Source: Phyllostachys edulis
Lineage: Eukaryota > Streptophyta > Magnoliopsida > Poales > Poaceae
Assembly (NCBI GenBank): GCA_036346405.1
Contig: CM070551.1
Location: 58,980,488-59,044,487 of the forward strand
Direction of reading: 5' to 3'
DNA: 64,000 bases
Under the pieces are notes generated by a model, which had not been told where the DNA came from, searched no databases, and saw only the letters and a program-made list of their open reading frames with translations. Below, in pieces: positions 1-12,623 of this stretch. Positions within the stretch are counted from its first letter, which is position 1, and every line of letters begins with the position of its first letter. A program made the position numbers and the translations under genes.

Positions 1-1275
1 TCAACCTTTGAAAAGTTGAACCAGCGTTTTTGAGACCAAATGGCATCTTAACATAGCAGTAAGTGCCATATGGGGTGATGAAGGAAGTTTTCTCTTCATC
101 TTCTTTACACATATTAATCTGGTGGTACCCTGAATACGCATCTAAAAAACTTAGTAACTAACACCTAGAAGTGGAGTCTACAAGTTGGTCAATGCGTGGA
201 AGGGGAAAATCATCCTTCAGACATGCTTTATTGAGATCTGTAAAGTCGATAAACATTCACCATTTCCCATTATACTTTCTAACCATCACAGGATTGGCGA
301 GCCATTGAGGGTGGTCGACTTCACGAATAAATCCAGCCTTGAGGAGTTTGTCAATATCTGACTAGATTGCTTCCTTCCGATCAGGTGCAAAATGCTGCAG
401 CTTCTGCTTGATCGATTTTTTGTCAGGCTGGAGAGCTAGCCTGTGCTCAATCACCTCTCGGGGGACTCCGGGCATATCGAACGCTTGCTAGGCGAACACG
501 TCCTGATTTGCTCGGAGGAAGGAGACGAGTGACTCTTCCTATTTTGGGTCAAGTCTTGCCCCGACCAGAATCTTGCGGGTAGATGAGTTAGTGTTTCCTG
601 ATCCAAGTGGCGACTTGGCGCTGTCGGAGAAGCGCCTTTGTTGAGTGGTACTACCTTTATGCAGTCGGAAGGCTTGGGTGTCATCTTGACCTCGAGTGGT
701 TGACTGCATGGTAGATGGATTAGCCTCTCTGGTCAAGTTCATCGACCAGTTCAAAGGATTTCGATCACACATAAGCCATTTTACGATCTCCTCGGTGTGA
801 TGACTCCTTTGGTCGGCATTTTCAAACTTTGATACGTAATGCGTGGCTATCAAGAACTTTGCTAATCTTTGGTCGACCAAGAGATTTTAGTTATATCTTG
901 ATTCAAAGTTTACCACATCGAGCAGAATCTTTTACGTTAGGAAGTTATCGAGCTTTCCAAATGTAACGGTAGAAACCTATCCTATTGGTTTAGCGGTGGA
1001 GCTAGGAACTATGCAATGGAAGGCATATTTCACTTTGGTTTCACCTTCGACACAGGGACTGCATTTCTTCTAAAGCCCCGCAAATAATATATTCAAGAGC
1101 TACCTCCATCTATCAAGACTCGATTAACCCTACAATTATTAGCAGTTGGTTCAACAACAATAGGGAACCTACGGTCGAGTCGAAGGATGGGGCGATCTTC
1201 TCATGAAGGAGATTGCCGTGTCCGACCACTTTGATGGTTTGATGATGGTCGGAGATTCGACGAGGTTGACCTCCG
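1..1275 (-). pseudogene. pol: Tat pol: protease to start of reverse transcriptase, broken
   Basis: Minus-strand polyprotein segment. At about 1095-1120 the reverse strand reads the Tat-type protease active site (I-D-G-G-S-S). Around 790-1000 it reads a linker resembling the Tat PR-RT boundary, including an F-D-V-V-like string and a sequence related to KFLIATHY. From about 520 down to 1 lies the RT fingers and the start of the palm (a K-M-P-F-G-L-K-N-A motif at the window edge). The frame is interrupted several times. The same region of copy 2 (30184-31440) reads better, so some breaks here may be sequence errors rather than decay. Confidence 0.7.
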
Positions 1276-3620
1276 CTACATGGCCTTGAGATAGCGTCTC
1301 GACTCGCGTCGAAGAAGACCGCCAAAGATCATGTTGACCGTATGTTGAGGATCTGGTACTCCATCTCTTCGCCGCCATCCGTGTCCTTTTGGAACTCGTC
1401 TCTTGGGTTCTTGTATTGCGAAATGGTCCTTTACGGATAATAATCCTCTAGTTTCTTTTGCCGGACTTCGACAGTCGTAGATCATGCCCTTTTCTTTGGT
1501 GAAGTGCACACCACTTCTTATTTTTACGGAATGCTTGCCGGAGACTTTTGCTTTGCCTCGACCGGTATAGTCCTTTTTACCCTTTGTGAACTTTTCAGAA
1601 TCGCTAGGATTTCCTTATCGTTGATTCTGCGGTTCTTTTTCTTCTTGAGAGGCTTCTTATTCTTTTCTCTGGTTTGTCCAGGCGGGTGAGGAACCTTATC
1701 TTTTCGATCAATGGCTTCACACCACTCGATTGCTTCGCTAGCGGTGGCATACTTGTCGGCCATGTTAAAAAGTTCGACGGTTGTTCATGGAGGGTTCATG
1801 GCTATGTCCTCCATAAACCGTCGATTCCTCAGGCCTGTTTTAAAAGCCTGGATAACAGATGACTCTGCGACCTCCGGTATAGAATTACGAACCTAACTGA
1901 ACCTCTTGATGTATTGACGTAGCGTCTCATCAGAGCCCTGCTGGATTCGGTGGAGATCGTCCTCTTTTCCAAGGCGGTCATACGTACCCTGGAAGTTGGC
2001 AATTAGAAGGTCGCAGAGTTACTCCCAAGTATAGATTGATCCGACTGGTAAGTTTAATAACCATGACTGGGCAAACCCTTGAGCACGGTGGGTAGATAGT
2101 TAGCTATCACATTCTCATCGCCACAGCAGCTCGATGGAGGTGGTGTATATTTGGAGAAACTCCAATGGGTTTTGAGTGCCATTGAACTTGTCCAAATTGG
2201 TCGGTCGGAACCGGTTAGGCCAGCGCACGCCTTGGAGCCACAGAGAGAAGGCTCGACAACACGTGATCGATTCATGGCTCCTTCTTTGGAAAGGTCTTTG
2301 GATTGTGTCGGCCGGAGACCGGTTCTGAGGTTGGAACGCTGGAGCTCCGGTGTGCGATCCGGTTGTGAACATTGGTATGATGCCTTCGATCGCTGCTTGA
2401 TTTAGGCGATGTCGAGATCGTCGAGTCCAAGTGGTGGTTCTTCTCGACATGGTGGGGAGTGGCTTCTGGAATAGCCTTCTCCCTCGTGAATCCTTGGTTG
2501 GAATCGCCGAGGAGGTCTTAGTATCGATTGTTCCCTAATACGACCATTTTGTCCTCTCGCCGAGGAGGAGGCGTTGGGATGAAGTCATGGTTTGACTCGA
2601 GACCTTTTGTTCGGTATGCTTCCGTGCGTTGCATGGTGCATTGGAGAATTTCGATACTTGGCGTACTAGCTATACAAGGCACAGTTTTGGCTAAGCAGGG
2701 CGAATTATTCAACATATCTTGAACTCGTCATAAGTTTTATATGATTACCAAAGGTCTCGGGGTTCAGATGAGTCGTGAGATATCTGTAGTCTGAACCTTC
2801 CCCACCTCCGGATTTGTTACATCCTATCGGCTACTCTTGGTGGGGCGATGCAAGCGGAGTTAATCGATGGACGTCGATCAACTCTGTTGTCTCTCGAAGT
2901 TGGTGCTTGACGGCCCGTATCATCTCTACAATATGTGGTGATAAGGCAGAGTGTGTAGGACTATGTAAGGCATCTTGATTTGCATCTCCGATTGCATTGA
3001 CCTCGTGCCTCTAGTAGCGATCTTTCAATGAGCTTCCATCGTAACTAGTGGAGAGTTTTTCAATATACATTAGAAGTTTCCTACGGAGAGTAGTCGGAGA
3101 TGAGCACCTCTTTCAATGAGCTTCCATCTGGTGGACTCGGCTGATTCGGCGAACCACCGATCGTATCGCGAGCCTTATCATCCCCACATGGCCTACGACC
3201 AGTGGAGGTTTCATCGACACCGTTACCAAGTGTCGGCTTGCTCTTGGAATTGCCAGAATGCGTAGGTGAGTATCTTTCAGCCATAATCTCATCAAGAGTA
3301 TAAAGATTCTCGGATTGTGGTGTTGAAATTTCATCACCTATTTGGCCTGTCGGAAGGACCGGGCTTGGAGTAGCTTCCGGACATTCCAAGTCTGGTCGAA
3401 TGGTTTGAGCGCCACTTGTTGTAATGGTGGATCCTCATCCATCCGGTGAAACCGTTAATGTCGGTGAGGTGCGAATCGGCGGAGGAGGCGAGGAGGATGA
3501 CATCTGCTTTTCTTGCATGGCACGGATGCATCCTTCCATGTCGAGGTCAACGTAGTCCGCCAAGTCGAACCAATTCTCCTCAATACAAACCCCGAGCGTA
3601 GTCACATCGGTGATTATGGG
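1276..3620 (-). pseudogene. gag: Tat gag, broken
   Basis: Minus-strand capsid/nucleocapsid gene, the same as 31455-33819. The N-terminal acidic segment lies near 3600-3081. The conserved retrotransposon gag core (N-L-D-K-F-N-G-T and P-L-E-F-L-Q-I-Y) lies at 2054-2275. A lysine-rich segment follows at 1524-1763, then the C-terminal part at 1276-1509. The histidine-cysteine knuckle that is readable in copy 2 is disrupted here. At least five frame changes separate the pieces, so no full-length Gag can be made as written. Many indels relative to copy 2 fall on CAG/CTG sites. Confidence 0.7.
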
Positions 3621-3674
3621 GAATGGCGAGATTTGATGAGCGGAGAGTTTCTTGAAACTTGCATCTTCTTCCCC

Positions 3675-3687
3675 ACAGACGGCGCCA
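3675..3687 (-). other. Primer binding site of Tat copy 1
   Basis: Two bases inside the LTR end, the reverse strand reads TGGCGCCGTC. The first ten bases are complementary to the 3' end of plant tRNA-Asp(GTC) as I know it, and this is a usual Tat-lineage primer. The match decays after that. The same site occurs at 33889-33906. Confidence 0.65.
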
Positions 3688-3689
3688 TT

Positions 3690-4343
3690 TGTCGGCGATC
3701 GAATCGTCGATCTTATGAAATGAAAGAGGAAAATCTCTTAGCGGCCTTTATTGATATGAGCTGGATTTACAAGGGGTGCTCACGACCCGGTGGGGACTAA
3801 TCCTAATTACACTGGATGTGAAGATTGCTATCTTGCTTGTCTCAGTTTGCCTCTTCATCTGTAGAACTTGTGTTGATGTTCGATCGCCCTTTGGTCTTCT
3901 ATGCTTCATCCTTAAGTAATTTTTGAAGGGTGGCGATTACTCCTAGAAGGTGTCCTTGTGAAGCGTTACTGCTGGTTGGGGCTTAAGCGCATAGTTAACA
4001 ATGTGTTTAACTACACGACGGTTTAGTGCGAGAGACATCAAACCGTATGGTAGTTGTTGTCGATATCTTGAGGACTATCTAACCGTGTGGTATGAAGTAT
4101 ACAACATATGCCATATTCATCTCACGGTAGAATGTATTCGGGATTAGTTATTACCACTAGTTCATAGTGTTTAGAGTAGTTACAGTGGGAGGCTAGGTAT
4201 AGGACCTTGTCCCACCAGGTATCCTTATGTAACCTCTGGAATCCTCACAACCCGGTGAGGTCGTTAGTATAGGGGTTACGACCATGAAGACGTATGGTCT
4301 TTTATTGTGTAAAAATAATACATAGAGGTTTTAATCCTCGTCA
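3690..4343 (-). repeat. 5' LTR of Tat copy 1
   Basis: 654-bp LTR bounded by TG and CA, near-identical to 33909-34575 and more diverged from 22586-23271. It is flanked on the right by ATTAC (4344-4348), the target duplication that also flanks copy 2. On the reverse strand an AATAAA-type signal lies near its 3' end (plus strand TTTATT near 3748). Confidence 0.9.
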
Positions 4344-6996
4344 ATTACCATGCTCTAAATGAACTCACCATCAAGAATAAGTATCATCTGCCAAGGATTG
4401 ATGACCTGTTTGACCAGTTGAAGGGAGCTGGAGTGTTCTCGAAGATAGACTTGAGGTCAGGGTATCACCAACTAAAGATTCACCAAGAGGACATCCCGAA
4501 GACAGCTTTCTTAACCCGTTATGAACTGTTCGAGTTCACAGTCATGTCCTTTGGGCTGACCAATGCACCTGCTTACTTTATGAACTTGATGAATAGAGTC
4601 TTCATGGAGTATCTTGATAAGTTTGTCATTGTCTTTATTGATGACATCTGGTATACTCAAGAGTGAAGAGGAGCATGCAGAGCACCTCTACTTGGTCCTA
4701 AAAGGCTTAGAGTCCACCAACTCTTTGCTAAGTTCAATAAGTCGAAGTTTTGGATGAAGGAAGTGGTCTTCTTAGGATATATTTTGTCGTCAAAAGAGGT
4801 CTCTGTCCCAAAGAAGATCTAAGATGTGCTCAATTGGGAGTCCCTAAGTCGATTGCCTCGGATCCGAAGCTTCCTTGGAAGGCGGTACTATAGAAGATTC
4901 ATCAAGGTTTTTCCCGAATAGCAAGACCTCTTACCCAGCTTGTTGAAAAAGGAAAAGAAGTTCTCTTAGACCTTTGAGTGTGAGCAAAGCTTTCAAGAAC
5001 TCAAGAAATGTTTGACCACCACACCCATGCTGATTTTGTCAGACGTCCGAAAAGAATTTGAGATCTTTTGCGATGCATCTTGACAAGGTCTTGGTTGCGT
5101 CTTGATGCAAGAAAGGAGGTGGTAGCTTATGCCTCAGACAGCTTAAAGCCTAATGAAGCAAACTACCCACTCATGACCTAGAGTTAGCTACCGTGGTCTA
5201 TGCTTTGAAGATTTGGCGCCATTACCTCATTGGTAACCACTGTGAAGTCTACACCGACCACAAGAGCTTAAAGTATATCTTCACTCAAGCTGATTTGAAC
5301 ATGAGGCAAAGAAGATGGCTGGAGCTGATCAAGGACTATAGTGTGGGAATTCATTACCATCCCGGCAAGGCCAACGTGGTAGCTGATGCCCTGAGTAGGA
5401 AGATCTACAGCAGCACATTGATGGTCAAGAAAGCCAACCAACTTTGCATGAGGAATTTTGGAAGCTCAGGCTTGAGATAGTTGAAGAGGGTTTCCTAGCA
5501 GCTCTTGAAGTGCAACCCACTATACAAGGCCAGATCAGGGTAGCCCAGGTTGAAGATGCCGACATTAGGAGATCAAGAGCAACATGAAAAAGGGGAGGTC
5601 TTTAAGGTTTTTGGAAGATGAATAGGCAACCATTTGGTTTGACAAGAGGTTGTATGTACCGAACCACCCAGAGCTCAAAAAAAGATGCTCCTCAAAGAAG
5701 CTTATGAAACCTTGTATTCCATACACCCTGGAGCTACAAAGATGTATCAAGACATCAAGGAGATGTACTGGTGGCCTAGCATGTAGCGAGAAATTGTGGA
5801 GTATGTGGCCAAGTGTTACACTTGTCAAAGAGTTAAGGCCATGCACCAAAGACACAGTGGTCTTTTGGTACTTCGCCCATACCCGATCGAAATGGGAAGA
5901 GGTCGGGATGGATTTTATAACCTGGTCTACCTAGGACCCAAACTAGTTATGACTCAATATGGGTGGTGGTGGATCGCCTAACCAAGGTCGCTCATTTTAT
6001 TCCCGTCAAGACCACCTACTCAGGGACAAGTTAGCGAGCTATACATGGCAAAGGTTGTGTGTCAACATGGTGTGCCAAAGAAGATCGTGTTGGATCGAGG
6101 ATCCCAATTCACCTAAAAGTTTTGGCAGAAGCTGCACGAAGTCTTGGGCACGGACCTCAATTTCAAAGATAGCCTATCACCCTCGCATGATGGCGGACCG
6201 AAAGAGTTAACCAAGTACTTGAGGACATGCTAAGAGCATGTGATCTTTGAGAGCATGCGCCTGGAGAAGCAAGCTAGTTGGGATCGGATGCTACCTTATC
6301 TTTGAAGTTCTCTTACAACAATAGTTACCAAGCAAGCCTTTATATGTCCCCTTTTGAAGCCCTTTACGGGAGAAAGTGTAGAACACCCTTGTACTGGACA
6401 GAGTCTGGTGAAGGATAGGTGCTTGGACCAAACCTCTTGAAAGAAGCCGAAGACCAAGTGAGATCAATAAGAGAGAAGTTAAAGACCGCTCTGACCAGAC
6501 AGAAGAGCTATGCAGACAATCGTCGTCGAGACCTAGCCTTTGCTCCTAGAGACCATGTGTACCTAAAGGTGTCACCTCTCAAAGGAATGCACCATTTCAG
6601 AGTTAGTGGGAAGCTTGCACAGAGGTACATTGGACCTTTTCCAATCCTTGTCAGAAGGGGAGAAGTTGCCTATAAGTTGGACCTTCCTCCTTAGTTGTCC
6701 AGAGTGCACGATGTCTTCCATGTGTCTCAGTTGAAGAAGTTCTTGCGTGTGCCAAAAGAACAAATGCCTTTAGAAGCAGTGGACCTCCAAGAAGACCTCA
6801 CTTACCAGGAGCAGCCTATCAAGATCTTTGAAGTATTTGAGTGAGTCACAAGAACCAAGACCATCCGTTTTGCAAAGTTCAATGGAGCAACCACATCGAG
6901 GCAAAAATAACTTGGGAGCTTGAAGAGGACCTCAAGGTAGAGTTCCCGCACCTATTCTCTAGTCAGCCTGAATCTCTAGGTCAAGATTCCCTTTAA
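4344..6996 (+). pseudogene. pol: A1 pol: RT, RNase H, integrase, chromodomain (broken)
   Basis: RT begins at the Tat insertion with an N-E-L-T-I-K-N-K-Y motif (4355-4390), then S-K-I-D-L-R-S-G-Y-H-Q (4438-4470) and the catalytic F-I-D-D (about 4636-4650). RNase H follows (F-C-D-A-S near 5070; the H-K-S-L-K-Y motif near 5260). Integrase has its CxxC half near 5815 and W-E-E-V-G-M-D-F near 5895. In the zinc finger the usual E-A-H reads E-A-Y. The GPY/F-like segment is at 6560-6690, then D-V-F-H-V-S-Q-L near 6710, and a chromodomain-like tail (W-S-N-H, then I-T-W-E) at 6880-6960. In-frame stops include TAG in the RT thumb, TGA just after the first RNase H Asp, and TAG before L-S-R-V-H-D. Confidence 0.85.
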
Positions 6997-7008
6997 GAGG
7001 TGATGATT

Positions 7009-7499
7009 TGTAACGTCCCGTTTGTCTAGAGTTCGTGCCAATTTTCCAAACAAAAAAGGAACCATTCGGTTTTGTTGATTTGCTCAAGCTTAACTTGGAA
7101 ATTTCAGAAATGTGGAGATTTAACTTGAATTAATCAAACTTCAATTAACTTTATTTGGCCTGTCTTGAGTTTTTGGTGTTCGCTGGCTTTTAGTTCCCCT
7201 TCTCCGCTCGCCTGCGGCATCCTTTGGCCTAGCCTTTCCTTCTTGGACCTCTTTGTGGTTGGACCTCCTCCCGAGTCAGAACCTCCCACGTGTTGGACCT
7301 CTCCCATAGTCTAGACCACTGCTGGTTTAGGCCTCCCTTTTTTGGTTTAGACCACCCTTGGGTTCAAGACCCTTCTTTTGGTTTTGACCTTCGTTGGGTC
7401 ACGACCACCCCGAAGTTTTCCTCAGCTCAAATTCAAGCTCGGTTGAATTTCTCCTATCCGGACTCTCTCTCGTTTGGCCTCCTTTCCTTCTTGCTTCCC
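7009..7499 (+). repeat. 3' LTR of A1, truncated by the assembly gap
   Basis: Starts TGTAACGTCCC, the usual start of a Tekay-type LTR, right after the end of pol (stop at 6994-6996) and a weak purine stretch. It matches 37260-37760. The sequence stops exactly where, in the other copy, a 30-bp minisatellite begins. Confidence 0.88.
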
Positions 7500-7599
7500 N
7501 NNNNNNNNNNNNNNNNNNNNNNNNNNNNNNNNNNNNNNNNNNNNNNNNNNNNNNNNNNNNNNNNNNNNNNNNNNNNNNNNNNNNNNNNNNNNNNNNNNN
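7500..7599. other. Assembly gap (100 N)
   Basis: A run of exactly 100 N, the conventional length for a gap of unknown size. On its left is the A1 LTR, on its right the interior of element C pol. The missing DNA should include at least the rest of the left half of the A LTR and the 5' part of C. Confidence 0.98.
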
Positions 7600-9778
7600 T
7601 ACTTCTCCAAGATTGCAAAGCCAATGACGAATTGCTCAAGAAAGACAAGAAGTATGAGTGGTCCGCTGAGTGTGAAAAGTGTTTCCAAGAGCTCAAGAAG
7701 AGGTTGTGACCACACCTCCAGTTCTTGTTCTCCCGATGTCCACCGCAGCTTTGATATTTATTGTGATGCTTCTCGTCAGTGGACTCCTGGTTGTGTCCTT
7801 ATGCAAGAGGGCAAGGTTGTGGCTTATGCATCAAGGCAATTGAGGCCACATGAACTCAATTATCCAACTCATGATTTGGAGTTAGCTGCTGTGGTTCATG
7901 CATCAAGATTTGGCGACATTACCTCACCCAGTAATCGCTATGGGCGTATTCGGATCACAAGAGTTTGAAGTACTTGTTCACCCAACCGGATTTGAACCTT
8001 AGGCAAAGAAGGTGGTTGGAATTGATCAAGAATTATGTTATGGGTATCCAATACCATCCGCAAGGCGAATGTTGTTGCCGATGCACTCGGCCGCTAGTTG
8101 TTTATTGCAATACCTTGATGATCAAGGAGCAAAGAGCCCGCCTTCATGAAGAATTTTAGCGGCTCAACTTGGAGGTGGTTGAGCACGCTTTTCAGAGCCT
8201 TGGTTGTGCAACCAACCTTAGAAGATCAGATTAAGGCCGCACAACAAATGAGATAGAGGTGTGAGTCAAATCTGCTTAAATATCAAGAATGGGACAGCTA
8301 AGCGTTTTTCTCAAGATGAAGATGGTGTTGTATGGTTCGAAAACGCCTTGTTGTTCCAAGGTTGTGGAATTGCGGAAGGTCATCCTCCGGAGGCCCATGA
8401 TTCTCCTTTGTCCATTCATCCCGGCCACCAAGATGTATCAGATCTCCGCCGGTGTTCGTGGACCCGCATGAAGCGGAGATTGCGCGGTTTGTTGCCGAAA
8501 AGCGATATATGTCGCCGTGGTGAAGGCCGAGCATCAACGACCAGCCGGTTTTGCTACAACCTTTGCCAAGACTGAGTGGAAGTGGATTCGCTTCAAGCAT
8601 GGATTTTATCACCGGTCTTCCCTCAGACTCAAAAGGGAAAGATGCCATCCGGGTTGTCATTGATCGATCGACCAAAGTGGCACACTTTCTACCAAGGCGA
8701 ACCGGTCTTCGTGTTAATGCTGTTGCGTAACTCTACATCACCCGCATTGTGAGTTTGCATGGATATCAAGACCATCATTTCTGATCGTGGTTCACTTTTC
8801 ACCTCCGGTTTTGGCATAGTTTGCAAAAAGCTATGGGGACTCGCTTTCTTTCTTCAGACATGCCTTATCATCCTCAAACCGATGGCCAAACCGAAAAAGA
8901 GTCAATCAAGTATTGAAGACATGCTCTCGGGCGTGTACTCTCCTATGGGAAGAATTGGGAGAAGTGTTTGCCGTTTGCCGAGTTCTCCTACAACAACAGC
9001 TTTCAGGCTAGCCTTGGCATGGCACCATTTGAGGCTTTATATGGGAGGAAATGTAGGACCCCATTGAATTGGTCAGAAATGGGTGAAAGACCATTCTTCA
9101 CCCAGATTCGATCAATGAGGCCGAAAGTCAAGTTAGGTTGATTCAAGATCGACAAGACCGCTTCAATCAAGGCAAAAGAGCTATGCGGATCGCTCGTCGC
9201 CGTGAGTGAGCTTTTGAGCCTAATGACTTTGTTTATCTCAAAGTCTCTCCACCGAAGGGTCATCAGCGGTTTGGCCAAAGGCAAGCTTGCTCCTCGATAT
9301 GTTGGACCTTACCGTGTCATTGAGAAGATTGGAGCGAGCTTACAAGTTGGAATTGCTCGCGCACTTGAGGGGGTGCACGATGTCTTTCATGTATCCCAAT
9401 TGAAGAAGTGCCTTCGTTCTAGCCGAGGAGGCTCCTTTGGAGAGTCTCGATGTACAAGAAGACTTGACCTACAAAGAGCGCCCTCTTCGCATCCTTGAGG
9501 AGGCTGAGCGAGAACAAGGAATCGCACCATCAAGTTCCTTAAGGTCCAAGTGGGCTAATTATTCTAAGGATGAAGCCACTTGGGAGCGTGAAGACCGCAT
9601 GCAAAGGATTATCCAGATCTTTTTCTTTCTTCTTGATGTGCCTTCAATCAAGAAAGGAAAGGTTAAGCAAAGCAATGGTAAGGAAAATGTTGTAACCACT
9701 CCTTGTAACCTTGTTAAGGATATCCCAGCACTATCTTTAAAGGAAATCAAGGCGGCGAGATGTTGTGTAAGTCGTTAG
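7600..9778 (+). pseudogene. pol: C pol: RNase H, integrase, chromodomain (broken)
   Basis: Begins in the RT thumb (F-S-K-I-A-K-P-M-T at 7603). RNase H: F-D-I-Y-C-D-A-S at 7750 and D-L-E-L-A-A near 7875. The linker H-K-S-L-K-Y is frameshifted near 7960. Integrase: the H-H half of the zinc finger near 8395-8430 and the catalytic S-D-R-G-S-L-F-T near 8780. The region of the last catalytic Glu (8880-8920) is damaged, and L-Y-G-R-K-C-R-T lies near 9037-9061. The GPY/F-like A-P-R-Y-V-G-P-Y is at 9290, D-V-F-H-V-S-Q-L at 9378, and a chromodomain tail (W-A-N-Y-S-K-D-E-A-T-W-E) at 9550-9590. At least six frameshifts make this non-functional as written. Confidence 0.82.
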
Positions 9779-9831
9779 CACCTTCCTATCGATTTCCGAG
9801 CCTACCCAGATCTCTTGCCCAGATCTTTTGT

Positions 9832-9844
9832 AAGGGGGAGGTTT
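9832..9844 (+). other. Polypurine tract of element C
   Basis: AAGGGGGAGG immediately before the LTR start. This is the expected plus-strand primer position for reverse transcription and supports the LTR boundary. Confidence 0.8.
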
Positions 9845-12560
9845 TGTAACATCCCAAAACTTATGATGTGTAATTCAAATGTTATTAAATGAGGATGAAT
9901 TAAAACTTTTGATGCCTCGTGATATCATTTGAAATCTTCTAGAGTTTTTCCTAGTATTTTCTTTTATCCATCAACACAATGTTTTTATTAATGGAGATAG
10001 TCGATGTTTAGAGCTTCATGATCTTGTCTTATGATCATCCCCTGGAAATATTTTTCCTGTCATCTTGATCATCCTAGTAACCTATATGCAAAATCTCATA
10101 ATTTTTAGATTTTGTATGCTATTTCAAATGGGCTAGTCAAACCTGTTTGAATTCTGGTCAAACCCTGGCTCAGCAGCTTGTGGATTTTCTGGAGAACAAT
10201 GCAGTACATAACAATTTCTGGAAAAATTATACAAGGTTGTCCCTGTTCCAGGAAGCTCCTTAAAAATTTCATAATTTTTGGAGTTTCGAGCTATCTCTAA
10301 AAATTCCCCATCTTCTCAGCTTTTAAAACAAAACCTGAAATCATGTTCATCGTGGCTCGCACCCGAGCCCGACTCAAGCCCACAGCTTAACTCGCTCAGC
10401 CAAACCAACTAGAAGTACCATCGCTTGCAGCCGTCCGATCACGCTTCAACGGCCGTGATGGCGCACTCTTCGCCCATCTTTAAAAACTTCACGCGCACGA
10501 TATCGTGGCTGAAATTAGATCCAACGGTCCGCCTCGCTTTTTTTAGCGCCGACGTTCACTCACCGCCGGTGGGCCCTCTCCATCGTCGTCGTCAAGCTTC
10601 ATGCCGCAAGCGTGAGCGAGAGTCTTCGCCATCGCCGCGCTTCGCCGAGAGCCACGGGCGCTCTCGTCACCGCTAGCTCGCTCCGGTTTCGGACCGTCGC
10701 TTGGTTTCTCGCCTCGCAAGATCGTATGCGCGTATCTCGCGTTCGCCCCACTTGTCTGGCTTCCACGCTGACGCCGCTCATCACTCCGGCGTCGCACCTT
10801 GCGGCGGCGTCTAATCCACCGCTCTGCGCGCCAACCGGTCATCCTCCTAACGCCGCTTCCTTGCCGCCTCGCCCGCTCAAAACCCCCACTAGCTCCCTCT
10901 TGAGCTCACTTCTCTTCCTGGTGGGAAGAGGAAGCTCTGCTCCACCTCCGCCCGGTTAGCTGCGCCATGACCTCCCGACCTCGTCCCTTAGCGCCATAGC
11001 GTACATTTGGTTCCTTGGAGCTTTTCGCCTCACTCAATTGCTTGCCTTTTTCGAGGTGGCCGAATTTGGTTTTTCCCCAAAATCGCCGTGGCATTGTTCA
11101 TCTTCCTCATCTCCTAAGGGGCTCCATTTCCTAATTCCTCCTCTAGCACCGCCTTATGACCTTGCTAAACCTATCCCTACCCTCTTGTTGGTTGCGGTTG
11201 CCCAGCCGAGCTTCCTCGTTATTTCACCGCGCGCCTCGATCCTCCGTCGGCTGGCTCGCCTCCGCATGAGCTATCCCAACCGCGTCATCCTGCAGAAGGT
11301 CCCCGACCCTTCCTCGGTGCTCGTGCTCACGCTTAGTTCGGGCAGAGCGTTGTCGCGTCGTCTGCTTTCATTTTTCCTGCAGACCGCCACTCCGCTCCAC
11401 CTCATCAGCGGCCATCGCTGTCACTCGACCTGCCGCCGGTCTTGGCGGTGTGCAATAGGGCTAGGGTTCCGCTTGAGCACCCACTGGGCGCCATGGCGCC
11501 AGAAGCGCGCCAAGGCCATGAAAGCAAGCTCATGCTGCATGGCGAGCTTCATGGCGTGGCGCGTCGCGGCGGAGTCCTGTGCAGAGGCGGTTAAGAATTA
11601 ATGATGTCTTAGCAGTTAGATTAGTCTATGACATGTAGGGCGAGCACGTAAAGTTAGGTCTTAATGTCAGTTTAGCACTGATTGACAGGTGGACCCCACC
11701 TGTCAGTCCATTTAAAATTCATTGGTTTATTAGGATATCGCACTGTTCTCGTGGACCCACTGGTCAGTGGGTGTAGCTAGAGTAGCCTGGGTATAAAAAG
11801 TATTGCTTGTATTATAAATTCGAAATGCTTTATTTGTAAACCGAAAATTGTTTAAACTTCAAAATTGCATAAGTAATTCAAAATAGCTCCAAAATAGATG
11901 ATTCAAATTTTGTTAGTCTCATATTTACATGTACTTTAATGCAAAATGAATTGGACCATGTTGCTGTTACAGAAAACATTTTTTGTAAAATTCCTTTATG
12001 TTTAGTATTATTGATGCACTAAAATTGCTCTAACTTAGTAAATGCATAAGTATTTCTCTGTAAATCCAAAAAGAGTAAACTGAATTTTGTTAGAATCCTC
12101 TGTTACTGTAGTTTATTGTAAAATAGGTTATCAACTTGGTACTGTTACTAAAAATCTCTTTGTGCATGTAACTTAAGTACTACTTTTACAACTTAGAAAA
12201 ATTGTAGAAAAATCATCTTAGCTCCAAATGAGGTGAATCCAATTCCCTTGTTCATCTCATGGGGAGATCTACCTTCCATAAATATTTCAAGTGCACCACT
12301 GTTCTGGAAATTTTCACCAAAATATTTAAATTGTATGAACAGTAACAGATTGCAATTAATTTGGAATTTTCCTGAAAACCGACATTCAAACTGTTATAAC
12401 TTTTGCATAGAACATCCAATTGAATTGATTCTTGTTGCTAAATTCATATAAAATCATGCTCTACCTTCTGTGAATTTTTCATAATTTTTGGGTGAATTTG
12501 AATTTTTGCGTCTTTTGGTGTTATTCGTTCTTATTGTGTTATTTGGATTTCTTTCGCTAG

Positions 12561-12623
12561 GTTCTAACGATAATATTGATAGCGAGAGTGCTCCTCTGCA
12601 GCAAGATAATCCTCCACAGCAAG
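12561..12623 (+). other. Exon-like cassette in the LTR of C (63 nt)
   Basis: Preceded by a pyrimidine-rich stretch ending GCTAG (acceptor-like) and followed by GCAAGC, a GC-type donor-like sequence (AAG before GCAAG). Length is 63 nt. The encoded string is acidic and Gln/Pro-rich and runs on past the donor into G-K-Q-F-D-H then stop. The same layout is found at 17472-17540 and, on the other strand, at 40028-40090 and 48875-48937. Splicing is inferred from sequence only. Confidence 0.45.

Larger units (their letters stand above)
1..4343 (-). mobile_element. Tat-lineage Ty3/gypsy retrotransposon, 5' part (copy 1)
   Basis: This is the 5' portion of a minus-strand Tat-type gypsy element cut by the window start. 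Going leftward from 4343 it holds the 5' LTR, primer binding site, gag, protease and the first half of reverse transcriptase. It aligns end to end with 30184-34575, including the LTR termini and the insertion point in the neighbouring Tekay RT. Lineage is inferred from the PBS type, the gag domain wording and the complete second copy, which carries an archaeal-type RNase H. It differs from copy 2 by many small clustered changes, many at CAG/CTG triplets. Confidence 0.88.
4344..7499 (+). mobile_element. Tekay-type chromovirus A1, 3' part
   Basis: The 3' part of a plus-strand Tekay/Del gypsy element, beginning in mid-RT where Tat is inserted and ending in the 3' LTR at the N gap. It carries RT, RNase H, integrase with a chromodomain tail and the first 491 bp of the LTR. 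It is homologous throughout to 34576-37760 and shares the same premature stops, so the two copies descend from one already-decayed element or one is an assembly duplicate. Confidence 0.9.

Noticed and set aside
11038..11601. 187-codon plus-strand ORF in the C LTR
   Set aside because: It lies wholly in a GC-rich LTR stretch where long chance frames are common, has low-complexity Ser/Leu/Arg content, and shows no domain or counterpart in the other LTRs.
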